NCBI RefSeq assembly: GCF_000620105.1
Contig: NZ_JHVK01000012.1
Span: 58,399-122,398, forward strand
Direction: 5' to 3'
From: Microvirgula aerodenitrificans DSM 15089
Lineage (GTDB): Bacteria > Pseudomonadota > Gammaproteobacteria > Burkholderiales > Aquaspirillaceae
DNA length: 64,000 nt
The notes beneath the pieces are model-generated. The model saw only the letters and a program-made list of their open reading frames with translations, was not told where the DNA came from and did not search any database. Below, piece by piece: positions 32,068-41,984 of the stretch; within the stretch, counting starts at the first letter, position 1; each line of letters begins with the position of its first letter. The translations under genes were made by a program, and so were the position numbers.

Positions 32068-33330
32068 TCAGACGCGGATCTGGCCGTCGCCGAGCACGAT
32101 CCACTTCTCGCTGGTCAGCCCCAGCAGCCCGACCGGACCACGCGCATGGATCTTGTCGGTGGAAATGCCGATTTCGGCACCCAGCCCGTACTCGAAACCA
32201 TCGGCAAAACGGCTGCTGGCATTGACCATCACCGAGCTGGAGTCCACCTCGCGCAGGAAACGGCGCGCCGACGTGTAATTCTCGGTCACGATCACATCGG
32301 TGTGATGGCTGCCGTAGTGGTTGATATGCGCGATCGCGCTGTCCAGCCCGTCAACCACCTTCAGCGCCAGGATCGGCGCCGCATATTCGGTGAACCAGTC
32401 GTCCTCGGTCGCCGCCGCCACCCTGTCCGCACCGACCAGCGCGCGCACCGTGTCGTCACCGCGCAACTCGACGCCCTTGTCGAGGTAGATCGCGCAGATC
32501 TGCGGCAGGAACTCCGCCGCGACCACCGCATTCACCAGCAGCGTTTCCATGGTGTTGCAGGTGCCGTAGCGCTGGGTCTTGGCGTTGTCGCAGATCGACA
32601 GCGCCTTGACCAGATCGGCGTCGACGTCGACATAGGTATGACAGTTGCCGTCCAGATGCTTGATGACCGGCACCCGCGCCTCGGCGCTGATGCGGGCGAT
32701 CAGCCCCTTGCCGCCGCGCGGCACGATCACGTCGACGTATTCGGGCATGGTGATCAGCTGGCCGACGGCAGCACGGTCGGTCGTCTCCACCACCTGCACG
32801 GCGGTGGCCGGCAGCCCGGCCTGCTCCAGCCCGGCGCTGACGCAATCGGCAATGGCGCGATTCGAGCGGATCGCTTCGCTGCCGCCGCGCAGAATCACCG
32901 CATTGCCGGCCTTCAGGCACAGGCCGGCGGCATCGGCGGTCACGTTCGGGCGGGCTTCATAGATGATGCCGATCACGCCGAGCGGCACCCGCATCTTGCC
33001 GAGCTGGATGCCGGACGGCCGGTAGGCGAAGCCGCCCATCTCGCCGACCGGATCCGGCAGCGTGGCAATCTGGCGCAGCCCTTCTGACATGGTCGCAATG
33101 GTCTTTTCGTTCAGCGTCAGCCGGTCGATCATCGCCGGTGCCAGGCCATCGGCCAGCGCAGCGGCCACATCCTCGGCATTGGCTTCGAGCAGCGCGTCGG
33201 TGGCCGCATCGATCGCATCGGCAATCGCGTGCAGCGCGGTATTCTTGGTCAGCGTGTCGGCGCGCGCCATCTCGCGGCTGGCGGCGCGGGCGGCGCGGCC
33301 CAGTTCGTGCATATAGGTCTGGATGTCCAT
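32068..33330 (-). CDS. proA: Glutamate-5-semialdehyde dehydrogenase
   Basis: This 420-residue NADPH-dependent enzyme reduces gamma-glutamyl phosphate in proline synthesis. The aldehyde dehydrogenase fold is seen, with the catalytic Cys in [13 protein letters not shown] and the motifs [17 protein letters not shown] and [12 protein letters not shown]. The length equals the family norm. proB is not next to it. The next gene in the same direction is DUF2252, beyond a hairpin, so it is probably a single-gene unit. Confidence 0.96.
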   Translation of the reverse strand: MDIQTYMHELGRAARAASREMARADTLTKNTALHAIADAIDAATDALLEANAEDVAAALADGLAPAMIDRLTLNEKTIATMSEGLRQIATLPDPVGEMGGFAYRPSGIQLGKMRVPLGVIGIIYEARPNVTADAAGLCLKAGNAVILRGGSEAIRSNRAIADCVSAGLEQAGLPATAVQVVETTDRAAVGQLITMPEYVDVIVPRGGKGLIARISAEARVPVIKHLDGNCHTYVDVDADLVKALSICDNAKTQRYGTCNTMETLLVNAVVAAEFLPQICAIYLDKGVELRGDDTVRALVGADRVAAATEDDWFTEYAAPILALKVVDGLDSAIAHINHYGSHHTDVIVTENYTSARRFLREVDSSSVMVNASSRFADGFEYGLGAEIGISTDKIHARGPVGLLGLTSEKWIVLGDGQIRV

Positions 33331-33394
33331 CTCGCGTTTCCTCGGAATATGCCGTCGATGTTACAACAGTCGGCGAAGCCGGCGCGCCCCGCCA

Positions 33395-34681
33395 TCAATC
33401 GTCGTGCAGCAGTCGCCGCTTCGCGAACTGGACGCCGAACCACACGCAGGCGGCGATCGGCACGATGGCCAGGCCGGTGGCCAGTTCGGGATTCACATGC
33501 CAGCCGGCAGCCTTGACCGCCTTGGCCGCATACGCAAACAGGCCGACGGCATAGTAGGTCAGCACGCCGACCGACAGCCCTTCGACCGTTTCCTGCAGTC
33601 GCAGTTGCAGCTCGGCACGCCGGTCCATCGACTGCAGCAGTTGCTGGTTCTGCTGTTGCAGGCCGACCTCGATGCGGGTCCGCATCAGCGCCGTTGCACG
33701 CTGCAGCCGCGTCGACAGCCGTTCCTGGCGCCGGGTGGCGGTTTCGCAGGTCGCCATGGCCGGCGCCAGCCGGCGCTCCATGAATTCGCGAAACGGCTGC
33801 AGACCGGCAATGCGCGACTCGCGCAGCTCGCCGATGCGCCGCCCGACCAGTTCGTAATAGGCGCTGGCAGCGGAAAAACGGTATTGGCTGGCACTGACGG
33901 CATCCTCCAGTTGCGCCGACAGCCCGGCCAGATCGGCCAGCAGCGCCGGCTCTTCGTCGGTCGCGCGCAGCCGCCGCGTCGCATCGCGCAAGGCGACACC
34001 GAGCAGGTCCAGTTCGCGGATCTGCTGCTTGGCCAGCGGCAGTGCCAGCAGCGCCAGCATGCGGTAGGTCTCGATCTCGAACAGACGACCGAGCATGCGC
34101 CCGGCCTGGCGGGCGCTCATGTCGCGGTTCAGCATCACGTAGCGCACGAAGCCGACTCCGGCATAGGCGTCGTCATGCAGCCGCAGGTCGGTCAGCGCCA
34201 TCGCATTGCCGTCGGCCAGGTCGGCGCCGATCAGGTCATGGGCGGAAAACCACCGGGCCGCCATCTGGTCCAGCTGCCCGGCGGCGCCGGCATCGATGAT
34301 CAGCGCATGGACGCCGGCCAGCATCTGCCCGGGCACGGTTTCCAGCCAGTCGTCCGGGATATGGGTCAGCGCGTTCTGCACGAACGGATCGCCGCCGGTC
34401 CCGTCCAGACCGAAGATGTAATTGACGAATTCGGTATGCCGCGACCAGCTGACGGTCAGCTCGCCGGCCCGGCCGACATAGTGCGTGGCGCCAGCCGGCG
34501 GCGCATCCATGCCGAGGCGGGCCGCCAGTGCGGACACGGCGGCCAGTTGCTCGCCGCTGTCGCGCTCGAAGAAAAACGTCAGTGACGTCAACCGGGCCGG
34601 CGCGGCCACCGGCAGCGAAGGTCGGGCATGGGCTTCGTCATTCAGTTCGGTCCGAAGCGGGTGCAGTGAGAGCGAGATCAT
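33395..34681 (-). CDS. DUF3422 family membrane protein
   Basis: This 428-residue protein starts with MISLSLHPLRTELNDEAHARP, the hallmark of DUF3422. A soluble N-terminal domain (about 1-230) is followed by a long helical, coiled-coil-prone region (about 230-360, rich in Gln, Arg and Leu), and two hydrophobic segments close the protein (about 365-415). The function is unknown; the layout suggests an inner-membrane protein with a large cytoplasmic domain. I chose the ATG at 34681 because it begins the family motif. It is divergent from the sulfate-binding protein gene. Confidence 0.85.
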   Translation of the reverse strand: MISLSLHPLRTELNDEAHARPSLPVAAPARLTSLTFFFERDSGEQLAAVSALAARLGMDAPPAGATHYVGRAGELTVSWSRHTEFVNYIFGLDGTGGDPFVQNALTHIPDDWLETVPGQMLAGVHALIIDAGAAGQLDQMAARWFSAHDLIGADLADGNAMALTDLRLHDDAYAGVGFVRYVMLNRDMSARQAGRMLGRLFEIETYRMLALLALPLAKQQIRELDLLGVALRDATRRLRATDEEPALLADLAGLSAQLEDAVSASQYRFSAASAYYELVGRRIGELRESRIAGLQPFREFMERRLAPAMATCETATRRQERLSTRLQRATALMRTRIEVGLQQQNQQLLQSMDRRAELQLRLQETVEGLSVGVLTYYAVGLFAYAAKAVKAAGWHVNPELATGLAIVPIAACVWFGVQFAKRRLLHDD

Positions 34682-34850
34682 GCGGCGATTCTCAGAGGGT
34701 ATGTTGACGTTGTAAAGCAGCGTTCCTGCCGGGGCTGACCGCCTCAATAGACCAAAAAGAAATTACGTAAGGATTTTCCATTATTTTTTTGGAATATTCG
34801 TTTCGTCTTAGCATGGCTCCACGCTACCCCACACCCACGGAGTCCCCCTG

Positions 34851-35843
34851 ATGAAACGCACCCTGCTCTTCGCCGCGCTGCTGGCCACCGCCGGCCATGC
34901 CCTCGCTGCCGACTACAAACTGCTGAACGTGTCGTATGACCCGACGCGCGAGCTGTACAAGGACGTGAATGCGTCCTTCGTCAAGGAATGGCAGGGCAAG
35001 CATCCGGGCAATACCCTGACCATCCAGCAATCGCATGGTGGCTCGGGCAAGCAGGCCCGCTCGGTCATCGACGGCATTCCGGCCGATGTGGTGACGCTGG
35101 CGCTGGCCTGGGACATCGACGAAATCGCCGAACGCACCAGGGCGCTGCCGGCCAACTGGCAGAGCCGCCTGCCGCACAATGCCAGCCCGTACACCTCGAC
35201 CATCGTGTTCCTGGTCCGCAAGGGCAATCCGAAGAACATCAGGGACTGGGGCGACCTGGTCAAGCCGGGCGTACAGGTCATCACCCCGAACCCGAAAACC
35301 TCCGGTGGCGCACGCTGGAACTACCTCGCGGCCTGGGGCTGGGCGCTGAAGCAGCCTGGCGGCAACGCCCAGACCGCCACCGCCTACCTGAAGGAACTGT
35401 TCAGGCACGTGCCGGTGCTGGATACCGGCGCACGCGGCGCGACCATGACCTTTGTCGAACGCGGGATGGGCGATGTGCTGCTGGCCTGGGAAAACGAAGC
35501 GCTGATGTCGAAGAAGGAGCTGGGTCCGGACAAGTTCGACATCGTCGCCCCGAGCGTGTCCATTCTGGCCGAACCGCCGGTGGCGGTGGTCGACAGGAAC
35601 GTCGACAAGAAAGGCACCCGTGCCATCGCCACGGATTACCTGAACTACCTGTACACGCCGGCAGCGCAGACCCTCATTGCCGAGAACTACTATCGCCCGA
35701 TCGACAAGAATGTCGCCGCCAAATACGCGTCGCAGTTCCCGAACGTAAAGCTGTTCACCATCCAGTCGCTCGGTGGCTGGGCGAAGGTCGCTCACACCCA
35801 CTTTGCCGACGGCGGCGTATTCGACAAGATTTCGGTCAAGTAA
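34851..35843 (+). CDS. sbp: Sulfate ABC transporter substrate-binding protein
   Basis: This 330-residue periplasmic protein binds sulfate or thiosulfate for a CysAWTP importer. The signal peptide ends near ALA|ADYK. Family segments include [52 protein letters not shown] and WENEA. The permease and ATPase genes do not follow; rnpB does, so it is an orphan binding protein. The upstream gap has an A+T-rich stretch with TTCCA and TGGAA arms (34777-34794) that might be an operator, but I cannot name the regulator. Confidence 0.93.
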   Translation: MKRTLLFAALLATAGHALAADYKLLNVSYDPTRELYKDVNASFVKEWQGKHPGNTLTIQQSHGGSGKQARSVIDGIPADVVTLALAWDIDEIAERTRALPANWQSRLPHNASPYTSTIVFLVRKGNPKNIRDWGDLVKPGVQVITPNPKTSGGARWNYLAAWGWALKQPGGNAQTATAYLKELFRHVPVLDTGARGATMTFVERGMGDVLLAWENEALMSKKELGPDKFDIVAPSVSILAEPPVAVVDRNVDKKGTRAIATDYLNYLYTPAAQTLIAENYYRPIDKNVAAKYASQFPNVKLFTIQSLGGWAKVAHTHFADGGVFDKISVK

Positions 35844-35933
35844 GCAGACTGGCCATGCAGGCAGACGCCCGTCGCTTTCGGTCCGGCTGAAGTAAGAACA
35901 ACGTCCGGCCCGGCATCGGTTAGAATGCGCATC

Positions 35934-36330
35934 GAAGTCAGCCGGACAGTCGCCGCCCGTTCGCGGGGGGAGGAAAGTCCGGGCTCCACAGAGCAGGATG
36001 CCGGCTAACGGCCGGGCGTCGCGAGGCGACGGAAAGTGGAACAGAGAGCAGAACCGCCGATGGCCGGGCAACCGGCACAGGCAAGGGTGAAAAGGTGGAT
36101 TCCTTCGGGAACGGATCGGGCAACCGGTCCCGGTAAGAGCGCACCGCGGACGTGGCGACACGGACGGCAGGCTAAACCCCATCCGGAGCAAGACCAAGCA
36201 GGGAGCGCCAACGCGGCTCGCGTTGTTCCCGGGTAGGTTGCTGGAGCGTGCGGGTAACCGTACGCCTAGAGGAATGACTGTCTGGGACGGGCAACCGTCC
36301 GACACAGAACCCGGCTTACAGGCTGACTTC
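35934..36330 (+). ncRNA. rnpB: RNase P RNA, class A
   Basis: The region shows bacterial type A RNase P RNA features: GAGGAAAGTCCGGGCTCCAC near the 5' end (P4 strand), AGAGCAGAACC, and near the 3' end ACAGAACCCGGCTTACAGGC. The 5' GAAGTCAGCC and 3' GGCTGACTTC ends are complementary and form helix P1. It is the catalytic part of the enzyme that matures tRNA 5' ends. A -10-like TAGAAT lies at 35921-35926. Confidence 0.96.
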
Positions 36331-36341
36331 GCCAGATGCAG

Positions 36342-36380
36342 ACAAAACCCCCGCACGATAACGTGCGGGGGTTTTGTTTT
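36342..36380 (+). terminator. Rho-independent terminator after rnpB
   Basis: Perfect 16-base arms (36342-36357 and 36362-36377) enclose ATAA and are followed by T residues. The arms contain AAAACCCCCGCAC, so the element can act in both directions and also closes the convergent tacAT transcript. Confidence 0.95.
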
Positions 36381-36403
36381 CAGACAGCGTTCCTCTTTAT
36401 CCG

Positions 36404-36904
36404 CTACGACCCAAGCTGACGAACGAGGGTTAGCGGCATGACCAGCGTGAGGGGATGATGACTGAGCGGCGTGAATCCATAGCGGCTGTAGAACCGCGCT
36501 GCGTCGTCGTCCTTGGCATCGACCACAACGGCATTGATTCCTATCGACGCAGATAGTGACTCGACCCGCTTCAGCGCATCCAGCAGCAGCGTCTCTCCAT
36601 ATCCCTTCCCTTGCGAGGCCCCATCCACCGCCAACCGGCCCATGCGGGCAACCGGTATCACTCGGGGACGTTTTCTGGCCAGCCCGGGCGGAAAGTTCCC
36701 GGTAGGAATCTCGCTGGTCGCAAGCGAATAAAACCCAAGGATCTTGTCCGGTTCAGCGAGACTGGCAAGGACGAACGTCCTCGACAGGTCCTTCAATTGG
36801 TGCTGCCCGGCAACCTCCGCCAGCCAGCGGTCCAGTTCAGCGTGGCCACAACGAAACGCACCACGCTCATGCGTCGAATTCAAAGGTTGAATCCGTGCCT
36901 GCAT
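36404..36904 (-). CDS. GNAT-type toxin of a TacAT-like toxin-antitoxin pair
   Basis: This 166-residue acetyltransferase resembles TacT/AtaT toxins, which acetylate charged tRNAs and stop translation. The start RIQPLNSTHERGAFRCGHAELDRWL is typical, and the acetyl-CoA loop is seen as RMGRLAVDGASQGKGYGE, followed by DAKDDDAARFYSRYGF with the conserved Tyr. The start at 36904 lies inside the antitoxin gene (38-base overlap); 36934 is possible. It is less GC-rich than most neighbours. It sits between rnpB and a lipoprotein gene. Confidence 0.88.
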   Translation of the reverse strand: MQARIQPLNSTHERGAFRCGHAELDRWLAEVAGQHQLKDLSRTFVLASLAEPDKILGFYSLATSEIPTGNFPPGLARKRPRVIPVARMGRLAVDGASQGKGYGETLLLDALKRVESLSASIGINAVVVDAKDDDAARFYSRYGFTPLSHHPLTLVMPLTLVRQLGS

Positions 36905-37202
36905 GAGGAACCTTTCTGGCGGAATAGCGTTCATGAGCGCCACGCAAGGCAGCATTGGGCTCGGATGGATGGTCCAGCAACTGACAGAAGCGCCTGGCCT
37001 CCTCATCGGACAATAAAAGAGATCGCTCCCTGGCCAGCACCTTTTCCGCGGCATCCAGCGCCGCCTGGACAACAAACTGGTTAAGCGTCGCGCCGGTCAG
37101 ATCGGCAGCCTGCTGCAGGTGCTCCTGCACGCTCTGTGGAACACGCGCCGATATCCGCCCCCGGGCCGCAGCGGGGACATCCCGCTCTTTTGCTAGCGTC
37201 AT
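36867..37202 (-). CDS. DUF1778 antitoxin of a TacAT-like pair
   Basis: This 111-residue protein has an N-terminal ribbon-helix-helix region (about 14-60, with RISARVPQSVQEHLQQAADLTG) and a C-terminal tail ending in FEFDA that would wrap the acetyltransferase toxin. DUF1778 proteins are the standard partners of TacT-type toxins and repress their own operon. I chose the ATG at 37202 (MTLAKERDVP) because upstream codons run into the palindromic operator. Toxin and antitoxin genes overlap, as is normal. Confidence 0.88.
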   Translation of the reverse strand: MTLAKERDVPAAARGRISARVPQSVQEHLQQAADLTGATLNQFVVQAALDAAEKVLARERSLLLSDEEARRFCQLLDHPSEPNAALRGAHERYSARKVPHAGTDSTFEFDA

Positions 37203-37270
37203 TTCACTTCTCCCGGATACGTTGGCATCCGTGCAATCCATGTCAGAGAAACCGGCGTGCGCCAGTATCA

Positions 37271-37324
37271 GTGCCATTATGGCACCACAAAAACAATAAT
37301 GGCGCCAAAATGGCGCCATTATTG
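37271..37324 (-). promoter_or_regulatory. Paired palindromes upstream of the TA operon; terminator of the lipoprotein gene
   Basis: GTGCCAT-T-ATGGCAC (37271-37285) is followed by 14-base arms at 37294-37307 and 37311-37324 (CAATAATGGCGCCA and its complement). Both share a GCCATTAT core, as expected for ribbon-helix-helix operators. On the minus strand the larger one is followed by GTTTTTG and may also terminate the lipoprotein gene. Confidence 0.6.
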
Positions 37325-37331
37325 CTGATTG

Positions 37332-37865
37332 CTACGGCTTCGGTTTGGCTGCCGGTGTCGGCGCCGGGCAGGCGCAGGCGGCCGGCTTTTTCTTCTTCAC
37401 CGTCTTCTTCACGGTTTTTTTCCGTGCCGGCGCCTTGGTCGGCTTCAGCGCCGGCCGCACCAGCGGTTCGGCCACCGGCGCGGAGTAGATCGGCGGATAC
37501 ATATCGGTCACCACCGGCGCCGGCGGCACGGCCACCGTGCACAGCAGATTGCCGCGCACATAGCGCTGCCCGCGCCACAGGGTATTGGTAATGCCGCTGG
37601 TCTGGTTCGACAGCTGGTAGCTGGTGCAGCCACGCGCCTGCGCCTCCCGCGCCGCATAGTGCGACAGCGCCTCGTACAGCTGCGGCTGGCCCAGTCCCAT
37701 ATACGGCGCCCAGACGGTCAGCTCGGCGTCCTGGCCGCTGCTGAGCGGCCGCGCCGCATACTGGTACAGATTGCCGTCATCGAAACCATGGTTGGGGGAG
37801 TTGACGCCGACAGCGGCGCAACCGCCGAGCAGCGCAGGAATCAGGAACAGGCCGAGTCTTTTCAT
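37332..37865 (-). CDS. Predicted lipoprotein with lysine-rich C-terminus
   Basis: This 177-residue protein has a lipobox LGGC (Cys near residue 15) after a short signal peptide. The middle contains two cysteines and a compact domain (about 30-115, with YMGLGQPQLYEALSHYAAREA). The tail is Pro/Ala-rich with a strongly basic run, KKTVKKTVKKKKP, and ends CACPAPTPAAKPKP. The family is unknown to me; the basic, Pro-rich tail could reach into peptidoglycan. I chose the ATG at 37865 because it starts the signal peptide. Confidence 0.7.
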   Translation of the reverse strand: MKRLGLFLIPALLGGCAAVGVNSPNHGFDDGNLYQYAARPLSSGQDAELTVWAPYMGLGQPQLYEALSHYAAREAQARGCTSYQLSNQTSGITNTLWRGQRYVRGNLLCTVAVPPAPVVTDMYPPIYSAPVAEPLVRPALKPTKAPARKKTVKKTVKKKKPAACACPAPTPAAKPKP

Positions 37866-38016
37866 GGGGGGGATTATGTCATGACGACCGTGTGGGCCCC
37901 GGGTCGACGACGGGTGCAAAGTGAATATTCTGCCATTGCCGGGCCCGCGCCGGCACGCGGCGCGTGTCTCATGCGGGATATCGATTGAAAGCGCACAAAA
38001 TTTAGGCAAAAAGCTT

Positions 38017-38045
38017 TTTACCCGCTGTGGAAAAGCGATTAAAAT
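38017..38045 (+). promoter_or_regulatory. dusB-fis promoter with GC-rich discriminator
   Basis: TTTACC (38017-38022) and TAAAAT (38040-38045) are 17 bases apart. An A+T-rich stretch lies upstream and GGCGCCCC follows the -10, the discriminator type of promoters repressed by ppGpp/DksA. The start would be near 38052. Confidence 0.7.
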
Positions 38046-38085
38046 GGCGCCCCTCGCTGCCCAATTGCCTATTTTTTAATCACAC

Positions 38086-39081
38086 ATGAACATCGGTCCG
38101 CATCGTCTCCCCAACAAGCTTGTCGTCGCGCCGATGGCAGGGGTGACCGATCGTCCGTTCCGCATGCTGTGCCGCCGTTTCGGCGCCGGGCTGGCGGTCA
38201 GCGAGATGATTGCCGCGAATACCGCACTGGCCACCACCCGCAAGACGCTGAAGCGGGCCGACCACAGTGGAGAACCGGCACCGATCTCGGTACAGATCGC
38301 CGGCGCCGATCCGGCGCAGATGGCCGAAGCGGCCCGGCGCAATGTCGATTACGGCGCTGCCATCATCGACATCAATATGGGCTGCCCGGCCAAGAAGGTC
38401 TGCAATGTCGCCGCCGGCAGCGCGCTGCTGCGCGACGAGGCGCTGGTCGGCCGCATTCTGGAAGCCGTGGTCGGCGCGGTCGACGTGCCGGTCACGCTGA
38501 AGACCCGCACCGGCTGGAGCCGCGACCATCGCAATGCGCTGACCGTGGCCCGCATCGCCGAGGCCGCCGGCATCCAGGCACTGGCGCTGCACGGCCGCAC
38601 GCGCGAGGACCTGTATCGCGGCGACGCAGAATACGACACCATCGCGGCGGTCAAGGCGGCGGTCTCGATCCCGGTCATCGCCAACGGCGACATCGATTCG
38701 CCGGAGAAAGCCCGCGCCGTGCTGGCGCACACCGGCGCCGACGCGATCATGATCGGCCGCGCCGCCCAGGGCCGGCCGTGGATCTTCCGCGAGATCCAGC
38801 ACTATCTGGACACCGGCACCCGTCTGCCGCCGCCGGAGATCAGCGAAGTGCGCGGCGTACTGCTGGAACACCTCGATGACCTGTATGGCTTCTATGGTGA
38901 ATACCAGGGCTGCCGCGTCGCCCGCAAGCACATCGCCTGGTATACCAACGGCCTGCGCGATGCCAATGCGTTCCGGCAGGCGATGTACCAGCTGGAATCC
39001 ACCGCCGGTCAGCACCGGGCGGTGGCCGACTATTTCGACCGCCTGGCCGAGCACGGTTCACGGCTCGACTATGCACAGTAA
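38086..39081 (+). CDS. dusB: tRNA-dihydrouridine synthase B
   Basis: This 331-residue FMN enzyme reduces uridine to dihydrouridine in the tRNA D-loop. Family marks are [13 protein letters not shown] at the start, [11 protein letters not shown] with the catalytic Cys, and the FMN-binding IANGDIDS and [13 protein letters not shown]. It is followed by fis after 51 bases, the arrangement conserved across gamma- and betaproteobacteria, and both come from the promoter at 38017-38045. Confidence 0.96.
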   Translation: MNIGPHRLPNKLVVAPMAGVTDRPFRMLCRRFGAGLAVSEMIAANTALATTRKTLKRADHSGEPAPISVQIAGADPAQMAEAARRNVDYGAAIIDINMGCPAKKVCNVAAGSALLRDEALVGRILEAVVGAVDVPVTLKTRTGWSRDHRNALTVARIAEAAGIQALALHGRTREDLYRGDAEYDTIAAVKAAVSIPVIANGDIDSPEKARAVLAHTGADAIMIGRAAQGRPWIFREIQHYLDTGTRLPPPEISEVRGVLLEHLDDLYGFYGEYQGCRVARKHIAWYTNGLRDANAFRQAMYQLESTAGQHRAVADYFDRLAEHGSRLDYAQ

Positions 39082-39132
39082 CCCGCCTTCCGGACGGACG
39101 GCGACTTGTTCAACCTCGACGGCACGACAACA

Positions 39133-39372
39133 ATGACACCACGCCACGACCATCTTTCCGAATCCATCCGGCTCGCCATGGAGCAGTATTTCCAGGATCT
39201 GGACGGAGAACAGCCGTGCGCCATCTACGACATGGTGCTGGCGCGGGTGGAAAAGCCGTTGCTCGAGGTCGTGCTCGATTACGCCGGCGGCAACCAGACC
39301 CGTGCCGCCGACCTGCTGGGCCTGAACCGGAATACGCTCAGGAAAAAGATGAAGATGTACCAGATGCTGTAA
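39133..39372 (+). CDS. fis: DNA-binding protein Fis
   Basis: This 79-residue nucleoid protein bends DNA and controls rRNA and many other promoters. The C-terminal helix-turn-helix [21 protein letters not shown] is the NtrC/Fis signature. The betaproteobacterial form lacks part of the N-terminal beta-hairpin arms of E. coli Fis (98 residues). I chose the ATG at 39133; the TTG at 39106 is unlikely. It lies between dusB and purH, the usual betaproteobacterial order. Confidence 0.95.
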   Translation: MTPRHDHLSESIRLAMEQYFQDLDGEQPCAIYDMVLARVEKPLLEVVLDYAGGNQTRAADLLGLNRNTLRKKMKMYQML

Positions 39373-39467
39373 GCCCGGCGGGTCATGACGCCGGGAGGCG
39401 CCATGATCCGACCGCGACCGTGAACAGGCTCCTTTCCCTTTCGACTCTCACATCCATCAAGGCTGTC

Positions 39468-41045
39468 ATGACCAAAATCGAACGCGCGCTGATCAGCGTT
39501 TCCGACAAGACCGGCATTCTCGACTTCGCCCGCGGCCTCGCCGCCCATGGCGTGGAAATCCTCTCCACCGGCGGCACTGCCAAGTTGCTGGCCGACAACA
39601 ATGTGCCGGTCATCGAGGTCGCCGACTACACCGGCTTCCCGGAAATGCTCGATGGCCGGGTCAAGACCCTGCATCCGAAAATCCATGGCGGCATTCTCGG
39701 TCGCCGCGATCTGCCGGAACATGTCGCCAAGATGGTCGAACACGGCATCGGCAACATCGACCTGGTGTGCGTGAACCTGTATCCGTTCGAGTCCACCGTT
39801 GCCGATCCCGACTGCACCATCGAGGACGCCATCGAGAACATCGACATCGGCGGCCCGACCATGGTCCGCTCGGCAGCCAAGAACTGGGCCCACGTCGCCA
39901 TCGTCACCGACAGTGCCGACTACGCACCGCTGCTCGAAGAACTGGGTTCGACCACCGGCGCCCTGTCGCGCGCCACGCGCTTCTCGCTGGCCAAGAAGGC
40001 CTTCACCCACACCGCCGCCTATGACGGCGCGATCAGCAACTGGCTGACCTCGCTGTCCGATGGCGAACTCAGCGGCAAGCCGAGCCGGGTCATCTTCCCG
40101 AACCGCCTCAATGTCCAGCTGGTCAAGGCCCAGGACATGCGCTACGGCGAAAATCCGCACCAGGCCGCCGCGTTCTACCGCGACCTCGACCCGGCACCGG
40201 GCGCCCTCGCCCACTACAGGCAGCTGCAGGGCAAGGAACTCAGCTACAACAACATCGCCGATGCCGATGCGGCATGGGAAGCGGTCAAGACCTTCGAGGA
40301 TGCCGCCTGCGTGATCGTCAAGCACGCGAACCCGTGCGGTGTCGCCGTCGCAGCCGATCCGCTGACCGCCTACCGGCTGGCGTTCGCGACCGATACCACC
40401 AGTGCCTTCGGCGGCATCATCGCCTTCAACCGCGAAGTGGACGGCCCGACCGTCGAGGCCGTGACCGGCCAGTTCCTCGAAGTGCTGATCGCGCCGTCGT
40501 TCACCGACGAAGCGCGCCAGCTGATCGCGGCGAAGAAAAACGTCCGCGTGCTGGAAGTGCCGATTGCCACCGGCTCGAACCGCTTCGAGCTGAAGCGCGT
40601 TGGCGGCGGCGTGCTGGTACAGACGCCGGACATCAAGAACGTCACCGCCGCCGAGCTGAAGGTGGTCACCAAAGCCCAGCCGACCGCGCAACAGCTTGGC
40701 GACCTGCTGTTCGCCTGGCGTGTGGCCAAGTTCGTCAAGTCGAACGCCATCGTGTTCGTTGCCAACGGCCAGACCGCCGGCATCGGCGCCGGCCAGATGA
40801 GCCGCGTCGACTCGACCCGCATCGCCGCCCGCAAGGCGCAGGATGCCGGTCTGGCACTGAAGAACGCCGTGGCTGCGTCGGATGCGTTCTTCCCGTTCCG
40901 CGACGGGGTCGACGTGATCGCCGAGCAGGGCATCGCCGCCATCATCCAGCCGGGTGGCTCGATGCGTGACGAGGAAGTGATCGCCGCAGCTGACGAGCAC
41001 GGCATCGCCATGGTATTTACCGGCTTCCGCCACTTCCGCCACTAA
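39468..41045 (+). CDS. purH: AICAR transformylase/IMP cyclohydrolase
   Basis: This 525-residue bifunctional enzyme does the last two steps of IMP synthesis. The N-terminal MGS-like IMP cyclohydrolase domain (about 1-195) starts [12 protein letters not shown], with STGGTAKLL and [15 protein letters not shown]. The C-terminal transformylase domain contains [12 protein letters not shown] and the conserved Lys-His pair. Reading continues from fis with a 95-base gap. purD lies two genes downstream, so this is a purine transcript interrupted by one unknown gene. Confidence 0.97.
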   Translation: MTKIERALISVSDKTGILDFARGLAAHGVEILSTGGTAKLLADNNVPVIEVADYTGFPEMLDGRVKTLHPKIHGGILGRRDLPEHVAKMVEHGIGNIDLVCVNLYPFESTVADPDCTIEDAIENIDIGGPTMVRSAAKNWAHVAIVTDSADYAPLLEELGSTTGALSRATRFSLAKKAFTHTAAYDGAISNWLTSLSDGELSGKPSRVIFPNRLNVQLVKAQDMRYGENPHQAAAFYRDLDPAPGALAHYRQLQGKELSYNNIADADAAWEAVKTFEDAACVIVKHANPCGVAVAADPLTAYRLAFATDTTSAFGGIIAFNREVDGPTVEAVTGQFLEVLIAPSFTDEARQLIAAKKNVRVLEVPIATGSNRFELKRVGGGVLVQTPDIKNVTAAELKVVTKAQPTAQQLGDLLFAWRVAKFVKSNAIVFVANGQTAGIGAGQMSRVDSTRIAARKAQDAGLALKNAVAASDAFFPFRDGVDVIAEQGIAAIIQPGGSMRDEEVIAAADEHGIAMVFTGFRHFRH

Positions 41046-41049
41046 GCCC

Positions 41050-41916
41050 GTGACCAGGAAAAAAACACCCCTGCTGCTGTTTCTGGCCATTCTGGCGCTG
41101 GCGGGCATCGTGCTGGCCGTCCTGGTCCGCATGCTGACCACCACGCCGGCTGCCGCCGTGTCCGGTGCCCCCGCCGCCACGGCGGTGGCGGTGGCACCGG
41201 CACCCGACGGCCGGACGCTGGAACGCGGTCTCGAGCACTATCGCAGCGCGCAGAAGATGAGCGCCGGTCCGAAACCCGGTCGCTGGCTGGTCGATGCCGA
41301 GACCCAGAACGGCCCGACCCGCCTCGACGGCCACTTCCTCGCCCCGCAGTTCTTCACCGCCGCCGACGGTGTGCATTACGCGCTGACCGCCTTCGTGGCC
41401 GACACCGTGGATGCACAGGGCGACGGCATGGACAGCTTCGCGGCTTCCGGCCAGGTGCGAACGCTGCTGTTCGCCGACCAGGCCGGCGACTTCGTGCTGA
41501 AGGACAGCCGTACCCTGACCGCCGGTACCCAGGGCATGGCGCCCGGGGTCCGGCTGGTCCGGCTCGGCGAGCAGGCCTGGGGCTGGCAGATCAGCAATGG
41601 CTGGACGCACATGGGCTACAGCCGCGAGAACGTCGAATTCTTCGCTGCGCGCGACGGCCATATCGTCCCGATGGGCGAGCTGGTCACCAGCGCCAGCGAT
41701 GCCGGCACCTGCCCCGATGCGTCGAACTGCCCGGTCAGCACCGAGCTGACCGCCAGCTGGCGCCTGGTTCCCGAGGCGGGCAAGCCGTTCTATTCACTGG
41801 AAGTCGACTGGAGCGGGCGGCTGCGCGGGCAGGCCATCCAGCGCAAAATGACACTGCAACCGGATGCGGCCACCCTGCGCTATCCGGTGCCCAAAGCATT
41901 CAACATCTCGTTCTAG
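41050..41916 (+). CDS. Membrane-anchored protein of unknown function
   Basis: This 288-residue protein starts with GTG at 41050, four bases after the purH stop. It has one N-terminal hydrophobic anchor (about 7-28), an Ala-rich linker and a periplasmic domain of about 230 residues with two cysteines (TCPDASNCP) that may pair. Trp- and Asp-rich beta-type segments such as GWQISNGWTHMGYSRENVEFF are seen, but I do not recognise the family. Its place between purH and purD suggests co-transcription, not a purine role. Confidence 0.7.
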   Translation: MTRKKTPLLLFLAILALAGIVLAVLVRMLTTTPAAAVSGAPAATAVAVAPAPDGRTLERGLEHYRSAQKMSAGPKPGRWLVDAETQNGPTRLDGHFLAPQFFTAADGVHYALTAFVADTVDAQGDGMDSFAASGQVRTLLFADQAGDFVLKDSRTLTAGTQGMAPGVRLVRLGEQAWGWQISNGWTHMGYSRENVEFFAARDGHIVPMGELVTSASDAGTCPDASNCPVSTELTASWRLVPEAGKPFYSLEVDWSGRLRGQAIQRKMTLQPDAATLRYPVPKAFNISF

Positions 41917-41984
41917 GCCTGGCCGACGAACGGACCACCGGGGTCGTCGCTGACGGCCCGTGTCGCAGACATTGAGGAAACAGC

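Noticed and set aside
36331..37331. Genomic island or attachment site at the rnpB 3' end
   Set aside because: No integrase and no direct repeat of the rnpB end was found; only the toxin-antitoxin pair looks acquired.
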